Assembly: GCA_035371905.1 (NCBI GenBank)
Contig: DAORXQ010000032.1
Span: 1-16,010 of the forward strand
From: a bacterium
GTDB taxonomy: Bacteria; Ratteibacteria; UBA8468; B48-G9; JAFGKM01
Direction of reading: 5' to 3'
DNA length: 16,010 bases
The position numbers and the translations under genes were made by a program. Shown here in pieces: positions 8,544-15,093 of this stretch. The first letter of the stretch is position 1, and every line of letters starts with the position of its first letter. The notes under the pieces were generated by a model. The model ran no database searches and had not been told where the DNA came from. It was given only the letters and a program-made list of their open reading frames with translations.

Positions 8544-9863
8544 TTATATCCTCAACTTTTCTATTTTTCTATTTATTATAACCCAGTCAACTATCACTTT
8601 TGTTACATAAACAGCAGTAAATAAATTTGCTATTATACCTATACTCAAAGTTAAACCAAAACCCTTTATCCCGCCTTCTACAAAAAGAAAAAGAACAAGC
8701 CCGGTTATCAGAGTTGTTATATTTGAATCAATTATTGCACTCCATGCTCTATGGTATCCTGCATCTACACTTGCCTTGGGAGATTTTCCTGCTCTCAATT
8801 CTTCCCTTATTCTCTCAAAAATCAAAACATTTGCATCAACTGCCATACCACATGTTAAAGCAATACCAGCAATACCCGGCAAAGTCAAAACCCCTTTTAT
8901 ACCAGCCATTATTCCAAGTAAAATTAAAATATTCAAAGCAAGGGCAAAATCAGCCAGAAGACCAAAGTGAAGATAATAAAACATCATAAATACTACGACA
9001 ATTATTGCCCCATAAAGGGACGCTCTAAAACCCTTCTGTATATATTCCTTTCCAAGAGTAGGCCCAACTACTTCCTGATAAATAACATTTAACTTTGCCG
9101 GTAAAGCACCTGACCTTAAAACAATTGCAAGTTCCCTTGCCTCTTCCATATTAAATTTACCTGTTATAACTGCTTTACCTTCTGGTATCCTTTCTCTTAT
9201 TTGAGGAGCACTTTTTATAACCCCATCAAGTACAATAGCAAGTCGTTTTCCAACATTTTTGGCTGTTACTTCTTCAAAAATTTTAGCACCTTCTTTATCA
9301 AGAACTAAATTTACATCTGGAAAACCAGTTCTATCATATCCAACATAAGCATCTACTATATATTTACCTGTTAATTCAGGTTCTTTCTTCAAAAGCAATG
9401 GTTGCGTCTCTCTATAAATCCCTCTTTCATCCTTTTCTTTTAAATAAAGTAATTCATATCCATCTGGAACATTTCCCTGCAATGCCTGTTTAAAAAGATT
9501 TTCATCATCTATAACAAGTTTAAACTCAAGAAGTGCTGTCTTACCAATGATCTCTATTGCTTTTTCCGGGTCTTTAACACCGGGTAAATCAACTATTATT
9601 CTATATGTTCCTTCTTTCTGAATTACCGGCTCTGTTACTCCAAGAGCGTCAATCCTATTTCTTATAATTTCAAGTGCTCTTTCAGTTAAATCAGAAAGAG
9701 ATTTTTCTTCAATTTTTTCTTTTTCTACTTCAAGAACAACATGAATTCCACCTTGCAAATCAAGACCCTTTTTCAATTTTTTTTCAGGTGGATAAAACAG
9801 ATAAAAACAAAAACCTATCACTGCCAAAATAATAACAAACTTAATATAAAATTGTGTTTTCAT
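8544..9863 (-). CDS. secD: Protein translocase subunit SecD
   Basis: SecD is the larger partner of SecF in proton-driven late-stage protein export. The 439 residues begin with a membrane segment at about 6-24, followed by GLDLQGG at 33-39 and the periplasmic P1 head and base region to about residue 275. The RND-type membrane bundle contains GMAVDANVLIFERIREEL (339-356, Asp343). The length is short relative to the roughly 615 residues of the E. coli protein, mainly in the periplasmic part, as is common outside Proteobacteria. It overlaps hisI by 4 bp as ATGA. It has secF immediately downstream, as expected. Confidence 0.96.
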   Translation of the reverse strand: MKTQFYIKFVIILAVIGFCFYLFYPPEKKLKKGLDLQGGIHVVLEVEKEKIEEKSLSDLTERALEIIRNRIDALGVTEPVIQKEGTYRIIVDLPGVKDPEKAIEIIGKTALLEFKLVIDDENLFKQALQGNVPDGYELLYLKEKDERGIYRETQPLLLKKEPELTGKYIVDAYVGYDRTGFPDVNLVLDKEGAKIFEEVTAKNVGKRLAIVLDGVIKSAPQIRERIPEGKAVITGKFNMEEARELAIVLRSGALPAKLNVIYQEVVGPTLGKEYIQKGFRASLYGAIIVVVFMMFYYLHFGLLADFALALNILILLGIMAGIKGVLTLPGIAGIALTCGMAVDANVLIFERIREELRAGKSPKASVDAGYHRAWSAIIDSNITTLITGLVLFLFVEGGIKGFGLTLSIGIIANLFTAVYVTKVIVDWVIINRKIEKLRI

Positions 9864-10237
9864 CTGTATACCTCTTTTGGTTCAAAAATTTTTTCTTTAA
9901 CAATTTTAAATTCGCCATCTTCATATTTTCTAAAAAAACATGTATAATATCCTTCGTGACACGCACCACCTTTTTGTTCCACTTTAAAAAGAAGTGTATC
10001 TCCATCGCAATCAATATAAATTTCTTTCACATATTGAAAATTGCCTGATTCTTCACCTTTCAACCATAATTTTTTCCTGCTTCTACTGTAAAAGTGCATT
10101 TTTCCTGTTTTTAAAGTCATTTCAATTGCTTCTTTATTCATCCATGCAACCATCAAAATATTTCCATTTAAATCCTGAACTACACTTACAATTAATCCCT
10201 GTTCATTAAACTTCACTACATTCAAAATCTTTTCCAT
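9860..10237 (-). CDS. hisI: Phosphoribosyl-AMP cyclohydrolase
   Basis: HisI opens the adenine ring of phosphoribosyl-AMP, the third step of histidine synthesis. The 125 residues show the metal sites of the family: Asp76-Cys77-Asp78-Gly79-Asp80 (the Mg and Zn motif), Cys93-His94 in GGACHEG and Cys100. AWMNKEA (31-37), TGKMHFYSRSR (44-54) and LWLKGEESG (57-65) are also characteristic. There is no fused phosphoribosyl-ATP pyrophosphatase domain. It is the first gene of the 13-gene operon, and no other his gene is in the window. No convincing ribosome-binding site precedes the ATG (the upstream bases are A and T only). It overlaps secD by 4 bp. Confidence 0.95.
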   Translation of the reverse strand: MEKILNVVKFNEQGLIVSVVQDLNGNILMVAWMNKEAIEMTLKTGKMHFYSRSRKKLWLKGEESGNFQYVKEIYIDCDGDTLLFKVEQKGGACHEGYYTCFFRKYEDGEFKIVKEKIFEPKEVYR

Positions 10238-10281
10238 TTTATTTAAAAATTTTATAATATTTTTAAAAACAATACAAAAAA
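10238..10281. promoter_or_regulatory. Divergent promoter region, hisI operon / alkyltransferase
   Basis: This 44-bp A/T-only-like gap separates hisI (minus) from the alkyltransferase gene (plus). On the plus strand a perfect TATAAT stands at 10253-10258, placing a transcript start near 10265 and leaving a leader of under 20 bases; its -35 (TTTTCC near 10230) is poor. On the minus strand TATAAA at 10256-10251 overlaps it, with TTGTAT about 15 bp upstream as a fair -35. The two -10 elements share bases, so the two transcripts would compete for polymerase. Neither start codon has a Shine-Dalgarno sequence. Assignment rests on motif matches in AT-rich DNA. Confidence 0.45.
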
Positions 10282-10548
10282 ATGAGAAATAAGAATACCA
10301 TAAAGAAAAAATTATGGCAAATTTTATTAAAAATTCCCATCGGAGAAACAGTAAGTTATTCAGAAATAAGTAAGAAAATCAATATGCCTAAAAAAACAAG
10401 ATATATTTCAACTCTGTTAAAAGAAAATCCCTATCCAGTTTCAATCCCCTGTCATAGAGTAATTTACAAAAATGGGAAATCTGGAAAATATATATTTGGT
10501 GAGGAGTTTAAAAAATACATAATTGAATGGGAAAAGTTATTTAAATAA
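10282..10548 (+). CDS. Mini O6-alkylguanine-DNA alkyltransferase (C-terminal domain only)
   Basis: The 88 residues match only the C-terminal, DNA-binding and active-site domain of O6-methylguanine-DNA methyltransferases (Ogt/Ada-C/MGMT), which repair alkylated guanine by moving the alkyl group to their own cysteine. The N-terminal domain is absent. Compared from memory with human MGMT, there is an ungapped match: Tyr26, Arg40, Asn49, Cys57 (IPCHRV) and Glu84 correspond to Tyr114, Arg128, Asn137, Cys145 and Glu172. The Cys is kept, so it is not an alkyltransferase-like (ATL) protein, which has Trp there. The lid loop differs: GKYIFG stands where GNYSGG is usual. Starting at 10282 leaves only a few residues before the helix-turn-helix region, and the frame upstream gives no longer protein. 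The end overlaps the convergent hydrolase gene by 12 bp. It is very likely a real gene; repair activity is inferred. Confidence 0.85.
   Translation: MRNKNTIKKKLWQILLKIPIGETVSYSEISKKINMPKKTRYISTLLKENPYPVSIPCHRVIYKNGKSGKYIFGEEFKKYIIEWEKLFK
10537..10548. repeat. 12-bp perfect palindrome forming both convergent gene ends
   Basis: TTATTTAAATAA reads the same on both strands. On each strand it encodes Leu-Phe-Lys-stop, so the alkyltransferase (plus) and the ceramidase-like protein (minus) both end in LFK through the same 12 bases. The flanks continue an imperfect dyad over 10531-10554. It is too A/T-rich and lacks the GC stem and loop of an intrinsic terminator. Confidence 0.9.
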
Positions 10549-12003
10549 TTCTTCTATACACTTTACTGTCTCATCTACAAGTTCCTTTCCTCCTTCAGGA
10601 CTAACTACACATGAAGGAGCAATCGCTCCGTAACTGCCTCCCTTTACTGCTCTTTCAGTCGGAAGATATGTTCCTCCTCCTACAAGTTGAACAATAAATG
10701 TCTGAATTGCTTTACTTCTTGCTTTAATTCTCATTCCATAATCAAGATAACACTCAAAAGGATTTGTAGCAAAAACAATACCACCAATTCTTAAAATGTG
10801 GATATCAATCTCAACTTTTGGTTCTGATTTCTGAATTTCATATCTATCTTTAACACTTAAATACCACTGCGCTCTCCGATAGTTTTTTGTAATTTCTATA
10901 TACCATCTTTTTTCTTTTTTTCTGTCTGGATTTTCATCCAGTTCTTTTTTCAATCTTTCATATTCTTTATAATATTTTTCTGCTTCATTCAGGGACCCAT
11001 TTAAAACATCCTCAGTAATCATGTATCTTGAAACTTTAATTCTTCTGTAAATATATGAAAAATCAGGATTATAGTTAATATCTTTTTCAATAAGAGGAAT
11101 AATATTTTCAATACCGTTAGCAATTCGCAAAGCAATTTCTTCCCTATGAGTTTTTTGTGATAAATCCCACATTCTCTGTTCACTCTTTTTATTTATAAGG
11201 ATATGCGGGGATTGGTCTCCTGCTGCACTGCACTGAGATAGAATACAAATGTTTTCTCCAAATCTTTTTCTTAATTCTTTTCTTGTCTCATGCCAGAAAT
11301 CAGCACTTATTAAAAATTCATTCTCACTGACCTGCGAAGGACAGGCAATATTCACAACGAGACCTGTTAAATTTTTATCTTTGTCATAGGTTGCCATTAA
11401 ATTTATTGAATGGTCTTCATATCCTTCAACATGACTGAAATCAGGTACATCTGTTCTTCCGTACATTTGAGAATGCCCATCATAATATGAAATCCTTCTG
11501 TTATGTCCAACAACTGCAAATCCCAAGCCATAAGCAATTCCACCTTCTTTTCTGTTTTCCCATGCAATTTTCACACCTTCTTTTATTTTTTCAGAAGCAA
11601 ATTTTATAAAATCATTCGGACTCATCACAGGTAAATCTATTCCATAACATTTAGACAAATCGCTCCTATCCCTACCTCTAAAAATATCACCTCCGGGTTC
11701 AGGTGCTGTATGAGTATGGGTAGCATTTATTATAATTTTTGTTTCATCTATATCCGACAAAATTTTTTTTATTTCTTCTACAACTACTTTTTTAAATTCA
11801 TACGGAATTGCAACTAAATCACAACTTATCATAATAACACATTCTGAACTTTCTTTTTCTTTAATTGACTCAAGAATTAGTACAGTTGCGGTTATTGGGT
11901 CTTTTATCCCTTCTGAAATTCTTGCATGAAACTGTCCGCAGAGACATACAGGTTGTTCAGGAGTTATATCAACCTCTTTCCATCCAATAAATAATTTTCC
12001 CAT
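10537..12003 (-). CDS. Neutral-ceramidase-like hydrolase
   Basis: The 488 residues resemble the N-terminal catalytic domain of the neutral/alkaline ceramidase superfamily: VDITPEQPVCLCGQ at 11-24, the substrate-nucleophile-side ISCDLVAIP at 59-67, the metal motif NATHTHTAPEPGG at 93-105 (His96, His98) and CSAAGDQSPH at 258-267. True ceramidases have a second metal-binding His in an ACHP-type segment; here the matching place reads NIACPSQVSE (218-227), without the His. There is no signal peptide, so it is probably cytoplasmic, unlike secreted ceramidases. A charged helical stretch lies at about 335-375. As third gene of an operon with an isomerase-like TIM barrel and a DegT aminotransferase, it more likely hydrolyses an amide or other bond in a sugar derivative than a sphingolipid. 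The family call is sound; the substrate is unknown. Confidence 0.75.
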   Translation of the reverse strand: MGKLFIGWKEVDITPEQPVCLCGQFHARISEGIKDPITATVLILESIKEKESSECVIMISCDLVAIPYEFKKVVVEEIKKILSDIDETKIIINATHTHTAPEPGGDIFRGRDRSDLSKCYGIDLPVMSPNDFIKFASEKIKEGVKIAWENRKEGGIAYGLGFAVVGHNRRISYYDGHSQMYGRTDVPDFSHVEGYEDHSINLMATYDKDKNLTGLVVNIACPSQVSENEFLISADFWHETRKELRKRFGENICILSQCSAAGDQSPHILINKKSEQRMWDLSQKTHREEIALRIANGIENIIPLIEKDINYNPDFSYIYRRIKVSRYMITEDVLNGSLNEAEKYYKEYERLKKELDENPDRKKEKRWYIEITKNYRRAQWYLSVKDRYEIQKSEPKVEIDIHILRIGGIVFATNPFECYLDYGMRIKARSKAIQTFIVQLVGGGTYLPTERAVKGGSYGAIAPSCVVSPEGGKELVDETVKCIEELFK

Positions 12004-12018
12004 TCTATTCTCCTTTTT

Positions 12019-13320
12019 CTATTTTAAAACTTCTTCAACTTTATTCATCCATTTTACAGATCCTTTTTCCTTAACATCGTCAATTACTTTTTTTATTGCT
12101 ATGGCAACAAGTTCTGCCACTTTTTCATCATTTGGAGCCCTTAATGGTTCTGTCATTCCAAAATGTGTATCACAATGTTTTTGTGCTTCAGGATAATCTT
12201 CAGGAATATATCTCATTTCTTTACCATAAAACTGGCAACTCCAAGGACAACCTTTTCCATAAGCATTTTTCGCCTGAAAAACAGTCATTGCTGGTAGTAT
12301 AAAGCTCTGCCATATACCACATTTAACCCCTTCCAATTGAATTGCTTTCAAAACATAATCTCTGAATTTCCTGACATCCTTTTTAATTCCGAAATACTCC
12401 ATATCCAATCTTATTGTATAATTATACCAGTTATGCTCACAGTTTTCGGGAACATATGGAAGAATTAAACCCTCTACTTCACTTAATAATCTATTCAAAA
12501 CATCAGCATTTTTTTTCTGAACTTCAAGATACCAGTCAAGTTTTTTTAATTGTGCTCTACCAAAAGCAGCGGTTAAATCATTATTTCTGTACATCCAACC
12601 AAGAGCATATGCATGATAATCTCTGTTTTCAAATGGTCTTCTTGTCTCTCCAAAACTCCACAACATTTTAGCCCTTTCATATATCTCACTGTCATCTGTT
12701 ACAAACATTCCACCCTCTCCTGAACACAAACATTTATTTTGATTGAAACTGAAAGCAGTACAATCTCCAAAACTTCCAACTTTTTTACCTTTATATTTTG
12801 CACCATGTGCTTGACATGCATCTTCAATAACTTTTAAATTGTATTTTTTTGCTATTTTTATAACTTTATCCATTTCTACAGGTAATCCGTGAAGATGAAC
12901 GACTATAATTCCTTTTGTTTTTTCTGTAATTTTTTCTTCAATTTTATTAACATCTATATTCATAGTCATAAAATCAATATCCACGAATACAGGAATACAA
13001 TTGTGATGTAAAACACAGGTCGCAGAAGAACTCCATGAATATGCTGGAACTATTACTTCATCTCCACAACCAAGTTCGCATCCAGCAATTCCCATATGTA
13101 AAGCAGCAGTTCCACTATTGGTAGTTATTGCAAACTTATTTCCATTCCATTCCGCAAATTCCTTTTCAAATTCTTTGCAATTAGGTCCAAAACTGTGAAT
13201 TTCTCCTTTTAATGAAGATAAAACATAATTAATATCAGATTCGTCTATAGGAGGCCACTTCTTTATCATCCCTTCAGGTATAAGTTTTTCTCCTCCAAAA
13301 ATTGCAAGTTTTTCACTCAT
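12019..13320 (-). CDS. DegT/DnrJ/EryC1/StrS family PLP aminotransferase
   Basis: This family transfers an amino group, usually from glutamate or glutamine, to a keto-sugar or a keto-cyclitol. The 433 residues begin LAIFGGEKLIPEGMIKKWPP and contain TTNSGTAALHMG (66-77), EDACQAHGA at 166-174 (Asp167, which contacts the PLP pyridine nitrogen) and SFNQNKCLCSGEGG at 191-204, with Lys196 the expected PLP Schiff-base lysine. These identify the family and argue for catalytic activity rather than a degenerate homologue. Length is 40-60 residues above the usual 370-390, mainly in a Cys-rich C-terminal part (Cys334, 358, 362, 383). It overlaps the TIM-barrel gene by 8 bp and lies 15 bp before the hydrolase gene, with AAGGAG in that gap. 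It may make or break down an amino sugar or amino-cyclitol; the direction is not evident. Confidence 0.9.
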   Translation of the reverse strand: MSEKLAIFGGEKLIPEGMIKKWPPIDESDINYVLSSLKGEIHSFGPNCKEFEKEFAEWNGNKFAITTNSGTAALHMGIAGCELGCGDEVIVPAYSWSSSATCVLHHNCIPVFVDIDFMTMNIDVNKIEEKITEKTKGIIVVHLHGLPVEMDKVIKIAKKYNLKVIEDACQAHGAKYKGKKVGSFGDCTAFSFNQNKCLCSGEGGMFVTDDSEIYERAKMLWSFGETRRPFENRDYHAYALGWMYRNNDLTAAFGRAQLKKLDWYLEVQKKNADVLNRLLSEVEGLILPYVPENCEHNWYNYTIRLDMEYFGIKKDVRKFRDYVLKAIQLEGVKCGIWQSFILPAMTVFQAKNAYGKGCPWSCQFYGKEMRYIPEDYPEAQKHCDTHFGMTEPLRAPNDEKVAELVAIAIKKVIDDVKEKGSVKWMNKVEEVLK

Positions 13321-14137
13321 TTTCTTCCTCCATAATTGATTTTAAAAAATTAAGTCCTTTTTCCATTGCCACATCAGGTTCATAGTCATTCTCTTCATAT
13401 TCAAGATTTATATATCCATCGTAATTAAAACTTTTCATGACTTTTATAAGTTTTCTGTAGTCAATTATTCCCTCTCCTACAAGTGCTGGCTTATATTTTT
13501 TTCCATCAAGTCCTGACAATTTTCCATCTTCAGAAATTATCCAGTCCTTAAAATGAGTGTGTATTATGTACTTTTGATTATTTATAAATGCTTCTTCAGG
13601 TTTTTCCCCTCCAATTATTACATTTCCAGAATCAAAAGTTACTCTCAAATCAGGTATTTCCTTTATTGCAAAATTTATATCATCAGAAACTAAAAAAGGT
13701 CCATTTATATCAGGGAAATGCTCAACCGTAATTTTTATCTTAAATTTTTCACTTTCCTTAATAACTTCTTTTAATCCTTCAATTACATTTCTCCTTGATT
13801 CTTCTCTTGAAAACTCCTTTTTCCCTCTGAGAGGCAACATTATTTTATCTGTTCCAAGTATTGCTGCAATTTCAAATCCTTTCTTTATCTCTTCTATACC
13901 TTTATCTCTTAATTTTTTTTCTTTAAAGTTAATATCTACAAAAAAAGTATAACAAACAGTTTTAAGTCCAAAATCATCCATTATTTTTCTTACCTCTTCA
14001 GGTTTATTCTCGTAAGTTGTTACCCAATCAATTCCATCAAGTCCAAGATTTTTTGTAAATTCACACAATTTTTTTATACTGAAATCATGTTTCCAGTCCC
14101 CTCTATACATTGTATAACTCATCATACTGATTTTCAT
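13313..14137 (-). CDS. Sugar phosphate isomerase/epimerase-like TIM barrel
   Basis: The 274 residues belong to the xylose-isomerase-like TIM-barrel (AP endonuclease family 2) group, which includes sugar epimerases and inosose dehydratases and isomerases. Candidate metal ligands lie in the expected order at the barrel mouth: Glu139 (TVEHFPD), Asp169 (VTFDSGN), His195 (HTHFKD) and Glu246 (NLEYE). There is no signal peptide. The ATG at 14137 has GGGAGGG 5 bases upstream, a strong ribosome-binding site, and no longer reading is plausible. It is the first gene of the three-gene sugar operon and overlaps the aminotransferase by 8 bp. Xylose isomerase itself and endonuclease IV are unlikely from size and motifs. 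The substrate is unknown. Confidence 0.87.
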   Translation of the reverse strand: MKISMMSYTMYRGDWKHDFSIKKLCEFTKNLGLDGIDWVTTYENKPEEVRKIMDDFGLKTVCYTFFVDINFKEKKLRDKGIEEIKKGFEIAAILGTDKIMLPLRGKKEFSREESRRNVIEGLKEVIKESEKFKIKITVEHFPDINGPFLVSDDINFAIKEIPDLRVTFDSGNVIIGGEKPEEAFINNQKYIIHTHFKDWIISEDGKLSGLDGKKYKPALVGEGIIDYRKLIKVMKSFNYDGYINLEYEENDYEPDVAMEKGLNFLKSIMEEENE

Positions 14138-14226
14138 TTACCCTCCCTTTATAATCTTACAATGTACAATAATTATATTACACTTTACAAAAACAAAAAA
14201 ATGTTTTAAACTTAACGAGGGGAAAA
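14138..14226. promoter_or_regulatory. Divergent control region of sugar operon and zinc-ribbon gene
   Basis: This 89-bp gap, the largest in the window, lies between two divergent genes. For the sugar operon (minus) a perfect TATAAT stands at 14177-14172, which predicts a leader of about 28 bases ending in the GGGAGGG site; the -35 region is only a T-rich run. For the plus gene there are TATAAT at 14150-14155 and TATATT at 14174-14179, both without a good -35, and GAGGGG lies 6 bases before the ATG at 14227. The minus -10 sits between two near-identical 13-mers and inside a dyad (separate entry). The poor -35 boxes are what one would expect of promoters that need or obey a regulator, which is inference. 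Confidence 0.5.
14157..14190. promoter_or_regulatory. Candidate operator: paired 13-mers and 20-bp dyad
   Basis: TTACAATGTACAA (14157-14169) and TTACACTTTACAA (14178-14190) match at 11 of 13 positions, and their starts are 21 bp apart, two turns of the helix. Between and across them lies the dyad TGTACAATAATTATATTACA (14163-14182), where 16 of 20 positions obey two-fold symmetry as TGTA-N2-ATAATTAT-N2-TACA. The minus-strand -10 TATAAT lies at its centre, so a bound dimer would block transcription of the sugar operon. No regulator gene is in the window to name as partner. AT-rich DNA makes chance symmetry common, so confidence is moderate. Confidence 0.45.
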
Positions 14227-14472
14227 ATGGCAACAATATATAAAGATAGAATTGAAGGACTTTATTGTAAATGTACAAAGGGGGATATAGCAATTTTTAA
14301 AATTCTTGAAGATAAAATCAAATGTATTTACTGTGGAAATGAAATAAAATGCAATCCTCCAGTTGATTTTATCTGGAAAGAAAAATGTCATCACTGTGAT
14401 GAAAAAAATTCTACTTTTATTATTGACTCCACAGGTATAAAATATTGCTCAAGATGTGGCAACTCTAAATAA
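14227..14472 (+). CDS. Small Cys-rich zinc-ribbon-like protein of unknown function
   Basis: The 81 residues include nine cysteines: Cys14 and 16 (CKC), Cys33 and 36 (CIYC), Cys42, Cys54 and 57 (CHHC, with two His between) and Cys74 and 77 (CSRC). Three CxxC knuckles plus CKC could bind two zinc ions, as in tandem zinc ribbons, and the GN that follows CIYC and CSRC is typical of such knuckles. I do not recognise the family. It has a good ribbon pattern, a ribosome-binding site (GAGGGG) and codon use like its neighbours, which support a real gene. It is divergent from the sugar operon across a candidate operator and converges on the exporter gene, with an 8-bp coding overlap. A nucleic-acid or protein-binding accessory role is a guess. 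Confidence 0.75.
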   Translation: MATIYKDRIEGLYCKCTKGDIAIFKILEDKIKCIYCGNEIKCNPPVDFIWKEKCHHCDEKNSTFIIDSTGIKYCSRCGNSK

Positions 14473-15091
14473 GTTTTCTTATAATTAAAAATCCCCCAAA
14501 AAGAATAAGAAAGACACTGAAAAAAGAGGAAATATATTTTAAATATTTTTCACTGATTAATTTTTTACTTTTAAATATAAAATACGAAACAAATGAATAC
14601 CATAAAAAGTCAGAGAAAATATGTCCGGTAAAAAATAAAAAAATTCCTTTAAAACCATAGGGAAATGCAAAAGAGAGATAAACAAGACCTATTGTAATCC
14701 ACCAGATTGTCCAGTATGGATTGCTTAAACTTACAAAAATACCTTCAAAAATAAGAGAATAATTACTTTTATAAGAAATATTTATATTTTGTTCAATTTT
14801 TATTTTTTGAGAAGAAAAAAATGATAAAAATCCTGTATAGATTAAAAAAGAGCCACCAAAAATACTTAAATATAGTTGAATCATCTCCTTTTTCAAAAAA
14901 TTACCAAATCCAAAAATCAATAATAATACCATTAAAAGTTCAAGTAAAGAATGACCGATAATAATTAACGGACCCGCTTTAAAATCTCTTTTTATTGTTT
15001 CTTCAATAGTAACAGCAAGTAATGGACCTGGACTTATAGCCCCTGAAAATCCAATTAAAAAGGATGTAAAGAAAATTAAATATAATGGCAT
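14465..15091 (-). CDS. LysE/RhtB family membrane exporter
   Basis: The 208 residues have six hydrophobic segments (about 3-25, 42-65, 70-92, 113-137, 148-172 and 184-205), the layout and length of LysE/RhtB amino-acid exporters in the cytoplasmic membrane. SPGP at 20-23 in the first segment, Gly46-His47, and SNPYW at 123-127 are the family's conserved sites (LysE members show a PGP and an NP motif). The exported compound, often a basic, neutral or sulfur amino acid, cannot be told from sequence. The gene starts 2 bp after rsmE and its end overlaps the convergent zinc-ribbon gene by 8 bp. Confidence 0.88.
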   Translation of the reverse strand: MPLYLIFFTSFLIGFSGAISPGPLLAVTIEETIKRDFKAGPLIIIGHSLLELLMVLLLIFGFGNFLKKEMIQLYLSIFGGSFLIYTGFLSFFSSQKIKIEQNINISYKSNYSLIFEGIFVSLSNPYWTIWWITIGLVYLSFAFPYGFKGIFLFFTGHIFSDFLWYSFVSYFIFKSKKLISEKYLKYISSFFSVFLILFGGFLIIRKLI

Positions 15092-15093
15092 TT

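Noticed and set aside
8627..8989. A 120-codon plus-strand open frame opposite secD
   Set aside because: It lies wholly inside secD, its product is Leu/Gln/Ser-rich with no domain, and the frame is open because of the codon bias of the true gene.
10282..10548. ATL-type (non-enzymatic) alkyltransferase-like protein
   Set aside because: ATL proteins have Trp or another residue in place of the active cysteine; here the motif is IPCHRV with Cys57.
10531..10554. Intrinsic terminator at the alkyltransferase/hydrolase junction
   Set aside because: The dyad is imperfect, nearly all A/T, has no loop and is not followed by a clear T run on either strand.
14212..14394. A 60-codon minus-strand frame opposite the zinc-ribbon gene
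   Set aside because: The Cys-rich plus frame has a ribosome-binding site and ordered CxxC pairs; the minus product is Phe/Ile-rich and has no start signal.
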